This document shows, piece after piece, positions 30,603 through 39,195 of a stretch of DNA of 44,218 nt (the stretch's first letter is position 1; every line of letters starts with the position of its first letter). The notes beneath the pieces were generated by a model. That model did not search any database, was not told where the DNA came from, and saw only the letters and a list, made by a program, of their open reading frames with translations. The position numbers were made by a program, and so were the translations under genes. This stretch comes from a virus, in the IMG/VR virus record IMGVR_UViG_3300009550_000024, positions 1 to 44,218 of that record, one strand, 5' to 3'.

Positions 30603-33038
30603 TTATCTAGGTTCAAACTCTGCTAAATCAAACCCATCTAAACTATCTTCTTTGGACTCAAAATTAATTGGAGGTAAATCTTTTTTTCTCTGATTAATTA
30701 ATTGAGACTGCTCCGTATTTTGTTGACTTATTCTATCAGACTTTGCTTTTTCTCTACCTTCTTCCCTTTTGTTTATTTGACTTTCTTCAATACCTTTTAG
30801 TTGCATATTAAGTTGGAACTCATAAGTCATTAACTGTTGCTTAAGAGCTGCTTCATTTTTCAACTTCTCTATCTCAAAAGCAACCTCTGCTTGTTTCTCT
30901 CTCATTTTCATTTCACCCTCTAACTGTATTTTTTGTTGTGCTGCTTGAGCGGATATTTGCTGAGACTGGAACTGTGTTTGTGCAGTCATCTGTTGTTTTA
31001 ATGCTTCTGCTTCTCTATCAGCATCTTGCTTTCTTTTTCTTTTAAGTTTTAATAACTGATTAGCCATTTTAAGATTTCTTACTTCTCTAATATCAATAGC
31101 ATCTTCTAAATTAATATCGTTTTTAGATAATGCCATTTGAATATTTTGCTCTAGCATTGCTTTTTCCTCCTCATCTGGAGCTACTTCAATAAATATTCCA
31201 AAGTCATATAAATACAAGTCTTTAATATCTTCTATTCTATCTACATTGTACTTTCCTATTTGATTAGCAAACTCTTCCTTAAATGGAGCAAACTCTAGTA
31301 AGTCAGCTATCCTTAGTGATAACCCTTCAGCAATAGTTCTACTTATATATAAACTTCCTTCTAGTATATGTCTTGTAGCTGTATTAGAGTTTAGTGCTGC
31401 TAATTTTTGAACACCTACCAATGCATTTGGATCAGGAGTAGAACCATCTCTAGCTTCATTTAATCCAGTTACTGCTCTAATCATTCCTAGATAATGATTG
31501 TAGTTTCCAATGAGTGCAGCCATTTTAGACTGACCACTACTAGTATTAAGTTGCTGTATAGGAACTCTAGCATTGTTAAACTCACCATCTTGAGTATAAC
31601 TTCTACCTACTACACTACCTGTTTGGAAATAAAGCCTTAGAGCGTCTTCAGGATTATAGGCTTGACCAGTACCTAAGTCTACTTCATTTAATCCGTCAGC
31701 GTCTATAAATACACCATCTGGAACCATTTTAGCTACTACCTGTTGTAGTTTTAAGTGTGTAATTTGTATTTGGTCTGCAAAAGGAATCATTCTTCTTACT
31801 AACGATTCTATGTTTCCTTTATACATTCTTGGAGCACAAGCCACATAATTAGGCATTGCGTGTTGAGATGCTGACTTAGGTCGAACCATATTCTTAGCCA
31901 TCTCCCACTTTAACATAATATTAGAGCCAGCTACCATAATACCTTCATACCAAACTTCAATAGTTTTTTCTACTCTCTCAAACTTACCCTCCTTCATCAT
32001 TTCTTCTGGTGGATTGAAACTATCGTCTTTTTCAATCATTCTTTCTCCACCACCTTCTAACATCTTTTTCTTATATACAAACTTTTTAGTGGTTTTGTAA
32101 TTAAAATATAATAATGTAGCAGTGTCTTTATAAAACAAACTGTTTTCATAAAACCTATTAATATTATAATAATCATACCAACCTTGACTATATTGAGATA
32201 TCTTTTTTAAGTCTTCATTAGTTAAATCAGGGTCAATCTTAATAAGCTCTGCAATTGGCATTGTTTTAATCTCACCCCAATAAAAACAATCTTTAAAATT
32301 TGGGTCCTCTGTATAACTATACACTACGTTGGCTGGATCAACATAATCTACCTCAATACCACTCCCTGGTAAAAACTGATGTTTAGCCATACCCACACCC
32401 AAAACAGTCATATCATAATCTACTCTTCTTTTTACATCTAAGTAGTGATTTTCATCTAGTATTGTATTAATAGCTTCTTCTTCAGCTACCTCAATAGATG
32501 GTTTATATTTTAGTTGCATATGTAATTGAAGTTCTTCATCATTTTCTGGAAGATCTTCTACATCTGTCATAAATGGGTTGATACCAAAAGATTCTTGGAA
32601 GTCACTAAAGATATCTTTATTAAGCATATCTCTTTCAACTAACTTCTGGTATTTGTTTCTATGTTCACTTGATAAAGCATCTTGAGCATATGCTTTTACG
32701 TGGAATAATCTGTTAGACATTCCATTGACAACAATGTCTACAAACTTAGGAAGGATGGGAACTGGAGTCCAATCCAAATTTAAATAAGATAAATCACCAT
32801 CAATAGCTAATTCATTTTTGTATTTAGCTACTGATTGCTCACCTCTTGCATATCTTCTTAATTGATTAAAAGATTGGAGCTGACTATAGTATCTACAGCT
32901 ACCTCCACCTTTTCTAAACCACTCATATTGAATGGCCTGACCTACCTGTAATCCATACTCCATTGTTGCTTTTTCAGCATCAGTGGCAAATTGATTTGGA
33001 AAACCTGTGGGGTTTAGTAATATCTCAACGTCTTTCAT
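30603..33038 (-). CDS. Portal protein with Gln-rich coiled-coil tail (811 aa)
   Basis: A large portal that would form the dodecameric DNA channel at the capsid vertex. A portal-like core occupies about residues 30-640, with FVDIVVNGMSNRLFHVKAYA, KRRVDYDMTVLGVGMAKHQF, VDYVDPANVVYSYTEDPNFK, and the helix region LVRRMIPFADQIQITHLKLQ. The last 170 residues are a Gln/Lys/Glu-rich coiled coil (QQMTAQTQFQSQQISAQAAQ) that may extend the barrel into the capsid. The stop of the terminase gene abuts the start. The length fits portals of crAss-like and other large podoviruses. Confidence 0.82.
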   Translation of the reverse strand: MKDVEILLNPTGFPNQFATDAEKATMEYGLQVGQAIQYEWFRKGGGSCRYYSQLQSFNQLRRYARGEQSVAKYKNELAIDGDLSYLNLDWTPVPILPKFVDIVVNGMSNRLFHVKAYAQDALSSEHRNKYQKLVERDMLNKDIFSDFQESFGINPFMTDVEDLPENDEELQLHMQLKYKPSIEVAEEEAINTILDENHYLDVKRRVDYDMTVLGVGMAKHQFLPGSGIEVDYVDPANVVYSYTEDPNFKDCFYWGEIKTMPIAELIKIDPDLTNEDLKKISQYSQGWYDYYNINRFYENSLFYKDTATLLYFNYKTTKKFVYKKKMLEGGGERMIEKDDSFNPPEEMMKEGKFERVEKTIEVWYEGIMVAGSNIMLKWEMAKNMVRPKSASQHAMPNYVACAPRMYKGNIESLVRRMIPFADQIQITHLKLQQVVAKMVPDGVFIDADGLNEVDLGTGQAYNPEDALRLYFQTGSVVGRSYTQDGEFNNARVPIQQLNTSSGQSKMAALIGNYNHYLGMIRAVTGLNEARDGSTPDPNALVGVQKLAALNSNTATRHILEGSLYISRTIAEGLSLRIADLLEFAPFKEEFANQIGKYNVDRIEDIKDLYLYDFGIFIEVAPDEEEKAMLEQNIQMALSKNDINLEDAIDIREVRNLKMANQLLKLKRKRKQDADREAEALKQQMTAQTQFQSQQISAQAAQQKIQLEGEMKMREKQAEVAFEIEKLKNEAALKQQLMTYEFQLNMQLKGIEESQINKREEGREKAKSDRISQQNTEQSQLINQRKKDLPPINFESKEDSLDGFDLAEFEPR

Positions 33039-35273
33039 TTATTTTAGTAATTCGCTTAAATTCCCCTTATTAGCATATCTTGCAAAGTTAATGCTTATTT
33101 TTGACTCTTTTTTGACAGGAGTATATAAATGTTTTTGATTGGCCATAATAGCTAGTCCTGAGCTAATTGTAGCATCAAATTTAGTTCTTTTATTAATATC
33201 AAAACGAGCCCAATCTTCTAGAGTTCTTGTAAAGTACATCGAGCCCATTTCATCCATTGGTCTAAACTGTTCTGATAAATCTAAACCAACATATTTTTCT
33301 ATATAAGATTCAATAGCTGAAGCGTGAGATTGTTTTACATCTTCTGAAGTATTAGGAATACCGCCCAGCTCTTTTTCTGTTTTAGACAGTTTATTAAATT
33401 GTTTGTCAGGTCTGTTCATACAATACCCCCGATAACCTCTATTTTTAAAATGGTATAATAGTCTAGGTTTGTTATTTTCACAAAGTATAGGCATACCGTA
33501 AAATATACAAGCCATCAATACTTCTTCAAAAAATATCTCTGCTGTTTGTGGTCTGGCTACATATTCCAGAAAAAACTCATTGGTTGGAGCATCATCCATA
33601 TGAAACTTAGTCATTCCGTGTAAAGCTCCATTAGATCCTTTTCCTCCTACTGTTCCAGAGATGTCATAACTATCACAACCAAAAGAACCAAGGTGTTCAT
33701 TACCAGGATAATACCTTCCGTTTCTTTGTTCTTTCCTGTTTTGTAATTGTTGTTTAGGAAGCCAACTAACTAAAAATCTTCCATTTTTATTGGGACTCCA
33801 TATTACTCTAGAATCTTGAACACCATTTTCCCAAAAGAAACTACCTCGTGTTAAATACCTAGCCTTAATTAAACCATCATTATAATCTATTTGTTGGTAT
33901 AATTTAGTTAAGTTAAATAACGATTGTTTACTTTCATCTCTAAATGCGTGAGACTCTGTTCTAGGAAACTGACGATAAAACTCATTAAGTGCATCAGCAT
34001 CATTTTTTAAAGAGTCTACCTCATTCTCCCAATAATTAATAGATCCTGTAGTAATATACTCTCCATCGTTTCCTTGGACAGCTCTTTCTGGAGTATTTAA
34101 AACAGGCATACCATATTTATCTAAATAGCCTTCAAAATTCCATTCCATAGGAATAAATAAAGAATATAAACCAGATTTAGTTTGACCATTAGCATTTCTG
34201 TTTTTTACATCAGAATCATAGTATAGTTTTTTAAAATTATTACCTCCTTTATCTAATGCATTTGATGTGGAGCCCATCATACATTTGCCAATAATTCTAC
34301 TACCTAATCTCAAACAAGTTTTTGTTACACGCCAGTTATTTAGTATGTTTTCAGGCTTTTCCCACTTACCACTTTCATCGTGTATAAGTAGTTGTAGTTT
34401 CTCACCATCATAAGAGTTGTCAGAAGTATTACGCCAATCAATAGTGGTATCTAAACCTTCAAGTTCTTGATTATCAGTAAGATACATATTTCTTTTAGTA
34501 ATCTTACTAGCAGGAACACGATACGATAATTCTGTCTTTGGTTTATCCATTCCATCTTGAATAGGTTTAAAAAAGAACGGATAATTATTGGATATAGGAA
34601 CTATTTTATCTGTAAACATTTTCTTGGCATCAGTACCTGTTTTAGATAACACACCTACTCTAGCATCTTTAGATATAGTAGCTGTATTAACTGTTTCTGC
34701 TGAACCCATAAATGAAAAACCAGAACGTCTTATTTTTAAATAACACATTCCAAAACTTCTTTTATCTGCTTTACAAGCCTCCCAAAATAAAAAGAATATT
34801 CTGTTGGCTTCTCTAAATTCAGGATGACCTACGTCAATTTTAGTCCATTGTAAGTAACAATAATGAGTGCCTGTAATATAAGTAGGTATATTATTATTAT
34901 CAAACCAAAAACCTTCTTCTCTTTTATCAAACTCTTGCTCTATGTAACTTACCCAAGCATCTTTAAATGAAGACGGCATTTCATTCCATTGAAATATAGA
35001 CTTTATTTTAGATAGTGCTTTAGGATACTCAAACGGTTGCCAACATTTTTCTTTATTAGAATAACACTTAGATGGTGTTTTAGGTAGCCCTATTTTTAGT
35101 CCTTGAATCTCATAGATGTCACCTAGCGTTCCGTCTTTAGAAATAACTATAATATCATACTTTTCATTATAGCCATACTCCCAGTTTTTGGCTTTATTTT
35201 TTTTAGCCATAGCTGTTTTTGGCACAATATCTTGAACAACTTTATATAATCTATTTCGATCTTCTTTCTGCAA
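33039..35273 (-). CDS. Terminase large subunit (744 aa)
   Basis: The packaging motor ATPase and nuclease. There is a deviant Walker A YLKIRRSGFSF (178-188), Walker B LQLLIHDE (293-300), coupling motif KCMMGSTSN (330-338), FPRTESHAF (436-444) and a nuclease acidic site FGCDSYDIS (531-539, D534). The lack of a canonical GxGKT is known in some terminases. It starts 23 nt inside the preceding small gene and abuts the portal gene. Length exceeds the common 450-600 aa, as in some large podoviruses. Confidence 0.85.
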   Translation of the reverse strand: MQKEDRNRLYKVVQDIVPKTAMAKKNKAKNWEYGYNEKYDIIVISKDGTLGDIYEIQGLKIGLPKTPSKCYSNKEKCWQPFEYPKALSKIKSIFQWNEMPSSFKDAWVSYIEQEFDKREEGFWFDNNNIPTYITGTHYCYLQWTKIDVGHPEFREANRIFFLFWEACKADKRSFGMCYLKIRRSGFSFMGSAETVNTATISKDARVGVLSKTGTDAKKMFTDKIVPISNNYPFFFKPIQDGMDKPKTELSYRVPASKITKRNMYLTDNQELEGLDTTIDWRNTSDNSYDGEKLQLLIHDESGKWEKPENILNNWRVTKTCLRLGSRIIGKCMMGSTSNALDKGGNNFKKLYYDSDVKNRNANGQTKSGLYSLFIPMEWNFEGYLDKYGMPVLNTPERAVQGNDGEYITTGSINYWENEVDSLKNDADALNEFYRQFPRTESHAFRDESKQSLFNLTKLYQQIDYNDGLIKARYLTRGSFFWENGVQDSRVIWSPNKNGRFLVSWLPKQQLQNRKEQRNGRYYPGNEHLGSFGCDSYDISGTVGGKGSNGALHGMTKFHMDDAPTNEFFLEYVARPQTAEIFFEEVLMACIFYGMPILCENNKPRLLYHFKNRGYRGYCMNRPDKQFNKLSKTEKELGGIPNTSEDVKQSHASAIESYIEKYVGLDLSEQFRPMDEMGSMYFTRTLEDWARFDINKRTKFDATISSGLAIMANQKHLYTPVKKESKISINFARYANKGNLSELLK

Positions 35274-35517
35274 ATCCTTGATTAGTACTAGTTTTATTTA
35301 CACTGTTTAAAGCCTCTTCTTCTGAATCAATACGATTTAATATTTCAAAAGCATCAAAGATGGCTAGTTTTTTTGTGGCTGCTGCATTTTTTAGTCTGTC
35401 TGCTGCCAGCTCATCATCTGGATCAGGTTTAATAATTTTTTCTTCAGCTACTTTAATTAGTTGGTCTACTGCTTTCCTACCTGCTTGAATTATTTTTAAT
35501 TTAATTTCTTTACTCAT
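35251..35517 (-). CDS. Putative small terminase subunit (88 aa)
   Basis: A short all-helical protein, MSKEIKLKIIQAGRKAVDQL..., with conserved-looking DPDDELAADRLKNAAATKKL and IFDAFEIL. It lies directly before, and overlaps, the large terminase, where the small subunit is normally found. It has no clear helix-turn-helix, and at 88 aa it is short for a TerS (usually 100-180 aa). Alternatively it is an unrelated packaging accessory. It overlaps the upstream gene by 4 nt. Confidence 0.45.
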   Translation of the reverse strand: MSKEIKLKIIQAGRKAVDQLIKVAEEKIIKPDPDDELAADRLKNAAATKKLAIFDAFEILNRIDSEEEALNSVNKTSTNQGFAERRSK

Positions 35518-36077
35518 AACCTCATTGTTATATTCTTAGATTTCATTCTATATAATGTTTGATCATCTATTTTAAACTCATATTCTGACTCAGGTTTAAA
35601 ACAAACTTTATCTCCTTTTTTAACACCTAATTCAGTAAGTATCTCATTAGTAACTTCAATAGTTCCTGTCAGTGGTTGATAAGTATCGTTATTAAATATA
35701 ACAGATTTTTCTTTAGAAAATGGTTTTACAAAACAATAATCCAGGTGTGACTTCCATTGACCATTTTGCTTATACATAAAAAACTGAGTAGGCTCTACTA
35801 TAAATAGGTTGTCTTTTAAAAAACTTCTACCACTTCTTTCTCTGCCTTTCATATCATTATAATACTTAAATACATTATGATGAACTACTAATACGTCACC
35901 TACTTTTATGTCACCATTATAATTTATTGGAGTAGATATTACATTAGCAAAACGATTAGATACAGTGTGATCTTCTTTAGAAGAACTAGTAATAAAGTCA
36001 ACATCTCCTATTTTTTTTACATTATCGTACCTAGTATTTTTTACTGGTGTTACGATAAAACCAAAAGGTGACTTCAT
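35514..36077 (-). CDS. GroES-like co-chaperonin with two tandem domains
   Basis: A 187-aa protein that reads as two Cpn10-like barrels. Domain 1 (about 4-105) has FGFIVTPVKN, a flexible stretch around residues 28-42, GDIKVGDVLVVHHNVF (55-70) and LFIVEP. Domain 2 (about 112-187) has DYCFVKPF, PLTGTIEV, LGVKKGDKVCFKP (150-162) and the closing EYEFKIDDQTLYRMKSKNIT, close to the GroES end (evkidgeeylilresdI). Phage co-chaperonins such as T4 gp31 fold capsid protein with host GroEL. Its place among head genes agrees. Sequence similarity is weak, so this is a pattern-based call. Confidence 0.6.
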   Translation of the reverse strand: MKSPFGFIVTPVKNTRYDNVKKIGDVDFITSSSKEDHTVSNRFANVISTPINYNGDIKVGDVLVVHHNVFKYYNDMKGRERSGRSFLKDNLFIVEPTQFFMYKQNGQWKSHLDYCFVKPFSKEKSVIFNNDTYQPLTGTIEVTNEILTELGVKKGDKVCFKPESEYEFKIDDQTLYRMKSKNITMRL

Positions 36078-36078
36078 A

Positions 36079-36297
36079 CTAAAAGTTAATATTATATTCT
36101 ATAGATACGGGAATAGTTGCATTAAAACTTTTCCAAAGAACAATCTCATTATCTCTAATAATCCAAATCTTAAAACAATTTTTTTCTTGTCTTATATGGT
36201 GTATGGTATAATTACCTCCTAGAACATCTTGTCCAATAAGGTAGTGCATAGCCCCAGACTTATAGTCAGGACCAATTGATATTTTCCTAATTTCCAT
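36079..36297 (-). CDS. Hypothetical protein (72 aa)
   Basis: A small beta-rich protein starting MEIRKISIGPDYKSGAMHYL, with GGNYTIHHIRQE and FKIWIIRDNEIVLWKSF. It lies 1 nt before the GroES-like gene. An AAATCAAATG leader is found 5 nt before the start codon used here, but the ATG in that leader is in another frame. I recall similar 'DYK..AMHY..GQ' small proteins in marine phages. The function is unknown. Confidence 0.6.
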   Translation of the reverse strand: MEIRKISIGPDYKSGAMHYLIGQDVLGGNYTIHHIRQEKNCFKIWIIRDNEIVLWKSFNATIPVSIEYNINF

Positions 36298-36308
36298 TTC
36301 ATTTGATT

Positions 36309-37466
36309 TTATGCTTGCTCGTATAAAGCCATATAATACTTAGTTGAGCCTATTTGCACTTCTATAAAGTTAGCTGGAGCTTGTCCAGTTCCTAATCCAT
36401 TTACATTTCCAGAGTCTGTAGTAGATAATAATGGATATGTAGCACTACCCAACGCTAGGTTTGCTACAGTATTAGTAGCTCCTCTTCCTAAAGCAATACC
36501 ACCTCCAGTTGCTGATGCGGAATCACCAATAGCAACTGAACTAGTGCTAGCAACAGTGTTTTTTCCTATTGCAACAGCTGCATTAACATTATTAGCGCTA
36601 GAATCAGCACCTGCACCTAATATGACATTACCAGCTCCTGTGGTTAAAGTATCTCCAGAATCTGTACCTATTAAAGTATTAGTGCCTCCTGTTGTTACAC
36701 CTAATCCTGCATTAGTACCTATTAAAGTATTGCTTGATCCTGAAGTAGTGCCATTACCTGCGCCTTCACCTACAGCTGTATTTTTAGTAGGAGTTCCAAT
36801 TAATCCACTAGGAACTCCATTTCCAATATACATTGATGCATCGTTAGTAGATGCTGGAAAAGATACATTAGATAAATCTCCTATACCAGATGAACCAGTA
36901 ATTGCACCTGTCCCATTTCCTTTTAATACACCTGTAAGAGTAGTAGCACCTGTTCCTCCATCTGCAACCCCTAGGGTTCCTGTTATTGATGAAGCTCCTA
37001 AATCTACTGCTAATTCTGTTGATTCTATAACTAAACCACCATTAGCCTTTAAGTCAGTACTAAATTCAGAACCTGTTAAGTCTAAACCATCTCCTGCTGT
37101 ATAGGTGGTTCCTGATCCTCCAGCACCCCATTCTAATCCAGTTGCACCTGAATTAACTTTCAACACTTGACCTGCTGTTCCAATAGATGTTAAGCCAGTT
37201 CCTCCATTTGTAGTGGCTAAAGTTCCTGCCAAAGTAATTGTTCCACTACTTGTAACTGGAGAACCCGTTACTGTTAATCCTGTGGTTCCGCCACTTAAAG
37301 CAACACTAGTAACCGTTCCTGATCCACTTCCACTATAAAGATTAGCTATACTTTGTAAAGTAAAAGTTTTAGTTTCTTTAGATGATGCATCAGTACCTAT
37401 TACATAATCTGTACCTGCAGGGCTTCCTTTAGTTGGGTAGCTAGTGGTGTTACTTATTTTAGACAT
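36309..37466 (-). CDS. Tail fibre / adhesin with YadA-head-like repeats (385 aa)
   Basis: A Gly/Thr/Ser-rich fibrous protein. After an N-terminal part (MSKISNTTSYPTKGSPAG) there are phage-fibre repeats such as SGTITLAGTLATTNGGTGLT. Residues about 228-340 carry the left-handed beta-roll repeats of trimeric autotransporter heads: NTLIGTNAG, NTLIGTDSG, AVAIGKNTV, VAIGDSASA and IALGRGA. Such folds are trimeric and bind surfaces. It probably is a receptor-binding or capsid-attached fibre. It overlaps the coiled-coil gene by 8 nt. Long antisense frames here are shadows of the repetitive sequence. Confidence 0.75.
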   Translation of the reverse strand: MSKISNTTSYPTKGSPAGTDYVIGTDASSKETKTFTLQSIANLYSGSGSGTVTSVALSGGTTGLTVTGSPVTSSGTITLAGTLATTNGGTGLTSIGTAGQVLKVNSGATGLEWGAGGSGTTYTAGDGLDLTGSEFSTDLKANGGLVIESTELAVDLGASSITGTLGVADGGTGATTLTGVLKGNGTGAITGSSGIGDLSNVSFPASTNDASMYIGNGVPSGLIGTPTKNTAVGEGAGNGTTSGSSNTLIGTNAGLGVTTGGTNTLIGTDSGDTLTTGAGNVILGAGADSSANNVNAAVAIGKNTVASTSSVAIGDSASATGGGIALGRGATNTVANLALGSATYPLLSTTDSGNVNGLGTGQAPANFIEVQIGSTKYYMALYEQA

Positions 37467-37689
37467 TTTCTTTTTGTGTTACTGTTCCGTGTTCTAAGTT
37501 AATTACAGAGTTTTCTCCGTACTTTTTTATTAATTCGTTTTCAAGTGATTCAAATTCAACTCTTATTGAATCGACTCTTTTAAGAACTGAATTTTTTTGT
37601 ATTGCTAGTTCTCCTAATTGTACTTTAAGTGATTGAAACTCCGAGTTTAAATCTCTCAAAGATTTTAATTCTTTTTCTTCTAATTTCAT
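37459..37689 (-). CDS. Small coiled-coil protein (76 aa)
   Basis: The ATG at 37689 (MKLEEKELKSLRDLNSEFQS...) is preferred over an in-frame start at 37746, because a TATCTTTG box and a TTAAATCAAATG leader lie just before it and the upstream extension overlaps the holin gene. The product is a Leu/Glu/Lys heptad-patterned coiled coil ending KYGENSVINLEHGTVTQK. The gene leads into the fibre, GroES-like and terminase genes. I recall similar coiled-coil proteins in marine phages; function unknown, possibly a fibre chaperone or trimerisation aid. Confidence 0.7.
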   Translation of the reverse strand: MKLEEKELKSLRDLNSEFQSLKVQLGELAIQKNSVLKRVDSIRVEFESLENELIKKYGENSVINLEHGTVTQKENV

Positions 37690-37708
37690 TTGATTTAATT
37701 TATCTTTA

Positions 37709-37716
37709 CAAAGATA
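37709..37716 (-). promoter_or_regulatory. Bacteroidota -7 promoter box TATCTTTG
   Basis: TATCTTTG on the minus strand lies immediately after the holin stop codon and 19 nt before ATG 37689. It is followed by GTAAAGATAAATTAAATCAA. It would start the unit running from the coiled-coil gene to the terminase and portal. Confidence 0.65.
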
Positions 37717-37717
37717 A

Positions 37718-38167
37718 TCATTTTCTTCTTGATGCTGACGAACCATAAAAATAACCGAAAATACTCAACACGATTCCCTCTGTTACCCCGATTAAATGAA
37801 TCCAAATTTCTTTGTTATGCTCAGGAACCTGTAAGTAAACAATTGCATAAACTAAGAAAGAAAAACAAGTCAACCCAACCAAACCTGTTAAATTAAACAT
37901 TAGGTCAAACTTTCCTGATTTGGCTAATTCTACTTCTCGTTCTCTAGCTGAATCTCTATCATCCACCTCTAACTTGTAAAGCTCTACTACTTGCTGATGA
38001 ATTTGGTCTTTTTCTTCTGCAGTTAAATCAGGATCTTTAGAGATAATATTTTTAACAATTCCCAAGGTTCCAGACGAAGGCAAAACGTCCCCAACAATGT
38101 CTAATACTTTTGGTGCTTTATCTTTTAAAAATTGACCTAATTTAGTGTCTTTTAGTTTTTTTTTCAT
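37718..38167 (-). CDS. Holin, 3TM/GTA-holin-like family
   Basis: ATG 38167 (MKKKLKDTKLGQFLKDKAPK...) is used since the codon at 38176 is TTG and since the ATG forms an ATGA overlap with the small gene before it. The soluble N-terminal half has EKDQIHQQVVELYKLEVDD, the hallmark of the 'holin of 3TMs, for gene-transfer release' family. Two hydrophobic helices follow (LTGLVGLTCFSFLVYAIVYL and IGVTEGIVLSIFGYFYG), then a basic end SASRRK. It should form membrane lesions that release the endolysin. It sits in a lysis cassette with the M15 peptidase. Confidence 0.82.
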   Translation of the reverse strand: MKKKLKDTKLGQFLKDKAPKVLDIVGDVLPSSGTLGIVKNIISKDPDLTAEEKDQIHQQVVELYKLEVDDRDSAREREVELAKSGKFDLMFNLTGLVGLTCFSFLVYAIVYLQVPEHNKEIWIHLIGVTEGIVLSIFGYFYGSSASRRK

Positions 38168-38277
38168 CCTGAACAACTTTCACAAGTTTCATCGTGTATG
38201 TCACACGTTCTTTCTGGAACTGGTTTGTTTTCCAGTTTTTCTAGCATTTTTTGAAATTCTGTTTTTTCTTCTATCAT
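38164..38277 (-). CDS. Tiny Cys-containing protein in the lysis cassette (37 aa)
   Basis: A 37-codon frame, MIEEKTEFQKMLEKLENKPV..., ends with CDIHDETCESCSG. It fills the gap between the XhlA-like and holin genes exactly and is joined to both by ATGA overlaps (38274-38277 and 38164-38167). Three Cys in the last 13 residues suggest metal or disulfide chemistry. The precise coupling makes a chance frame unlikely. The function is unknown; a lysis regulator is one option. Confidence 0.7.
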   Translation of the reverse strand: MIEEKTEFQKMLEKLENKPVPERTCDIHDETCESCSG

Positions 38278-38462
38278 TTGTGTAAAAATAAACCTTCTAT
38301 AAATGTTCCTATTCCTGTTAAAAGCACTGCTATGGATGTCCAGAACTTCTTTTCTAAACTTCTAATTCTTTTTTCGTGGTCGTTTTTTTGCTTGCTAATT
38401 TCTTTTAGTTGATTTTGCATTACGGCCTGACCTTGTAAAAGCTGATTAATTTTCTCTTCCAT
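38274..38462 (-). CDS. XhlA-like coiled-coil plus membrane-anchor protein (62 aa)
   Basis: The N-terminal 40 residues are a Gln/Glu/Lys coiled coil (QLLQGQAVMQNQLKEISKQK) and the C-terminus is one hydrophobic helix (WTSIAVLLTGIGTFIEGLFL). This layout matches haemolysin XhlA and other small phage lysis proteins that associate with the membrane. It overlaps the M15 peptidase gene by 17 nt. It probably assists or regulates holin action; the exact role is inferred. Confidence 0.7.
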   Translation of the reverse strand: MEEKINQLLQGQAVMQNQLKEISKQKNDHEKRIRSLEKKFWTSIAVLLTGIGTFIEGLFLHK

Positions 38463-38949
38463 AGACTTTGTATTTGGTTCTGTTATTATCGTCTTTATAA
38501 GCCACTAGTATTTGGCCTCTTTGCTTTCCATCTACGTTGTAACTTACGTGAACCCAAGAAGGATTTTCTTCTGTTCCAAACTCCCAAATTAATTGATCAA
38601 AGTCTAAATTATCTTTTATGTAATGAAACACCTCAGCATTGTTAGGGTCTGTAGTGTGGTCTCTATCTAAATCTACAGCTTCTCCTTTACAATGTTGTGA
38701 GGTAGCTACATACTCACCATCTATATACTTGTGAGCGCCTCCTATGGCTTTATTAAGGTTTTCTGAGCGATAACCACTACTAATATTAAAAGGAACTCCA
38801 AAATGGTCTCTAATCGGCTGAAATATCTTCTCAGCAAATACTTTCATATTCTCAATGTGTTCTTCGGTTGGACTATTGTCTATACCTCTTCTGCTAGCAG
38901 TGCCACTTTTAAGCATTTCAGCAAGAGACAAGTTTTTAGATAGTTTCAT
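38446..38949 (-). CDS. M15 peptidase endolysin (peptidoglycan L,D/D,D-endopeptidase type)
   Basis: A 167-aa zinc peptidase of the M15A group. The zinc ligands are visible as SQHCKGEAVDLD (84-95; H86, D93) and WVHVSY (132-137; H134), with E123 in IWEFG nearby and SSGYRSENLNKAIGG (57-71) as the conserved Arg loop. It would cut peptide cross-links in peptidoglycan at lysis. No signal peptide is seen, so it depends on the holin nearby. It overlaps its neighbours by 4 and 17 nt. It could instead act as a virion peptidase, but the cassette supports lysis. Confidence 0.88.
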   Translation of the reverse strand: MKLSKNLSLAEMLKSGTASRRGIDNSPTEEHIENMKVFAEKIFQPIRDHFGVPFNISSGYRSENLNKAIGGAHKYIDGEYVATSQHCKGEAVDLDRDHTTDPNNAEVFHYIKDNLDFDQLIWEFGTEENPSWVHVSYNVDGKQRGQILVAYKDDNNRTKYKVYGREN

Positions 38950-39194
38950 TTTTTTACTCTATTTTTAGCTGTTAATAATATTCTTTCTTCCATCTTAGCC
39001 ACCTTTACTTTAAGGTTGAGGTTTTCTTGAATGAGTTCATCTATCTTTACTTCTAGGCTGCTAATTTTTTCCGTAAGTCTACCTATTTGATCATCCTCTT
39101 TTTTAGCGTTGATATCAATCTTCTTCTTAATTATATTCCATATCTCCTTGACTCCAAGCGCTGAAATCAAAGCTATTAAGATAGTTTCCTCCAT
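38946..39194 (-). CDS. Small membrane-associated coiled-coil protein (82 aa)
   Basis: ATG 39194 (MEETILIALISALGVKEIWN) is preferred to an in-frame ATG at 39251, since the extension overlaps a separate 35-aa gene. The first 18 residues are a short hydrophobic helix, followed by a Lys/Glu/Leu coiled coil (SSLEVKIDELIQENLNLKVK). Coil plus N-terminal hydrophobic anchor, next to an endolysin, suggests a spanin-like or lysis accessory role, but no lipobox is present. It is coupled to the M15 gene by a 4-nt overlap. Confidence 0.65.
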   Translation of the reverse strand: MEETILIALISALGVKEIWNIIKKKIDINAKKEDDQIGRLTEKISSLEVKIDELIQENLNLKVKVAKMEERILLTAKNRVKK

Positions 39195-39195
39195 A

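Noticed and set aside
36544-37104. 186-codon plus-strand frame antisense to the fibre gene
   Set aside because: The Pro/Val/Ala-rich product is the complement of Gly/Thr repeats; the repeated structure keeps the antisense frame free of stops.
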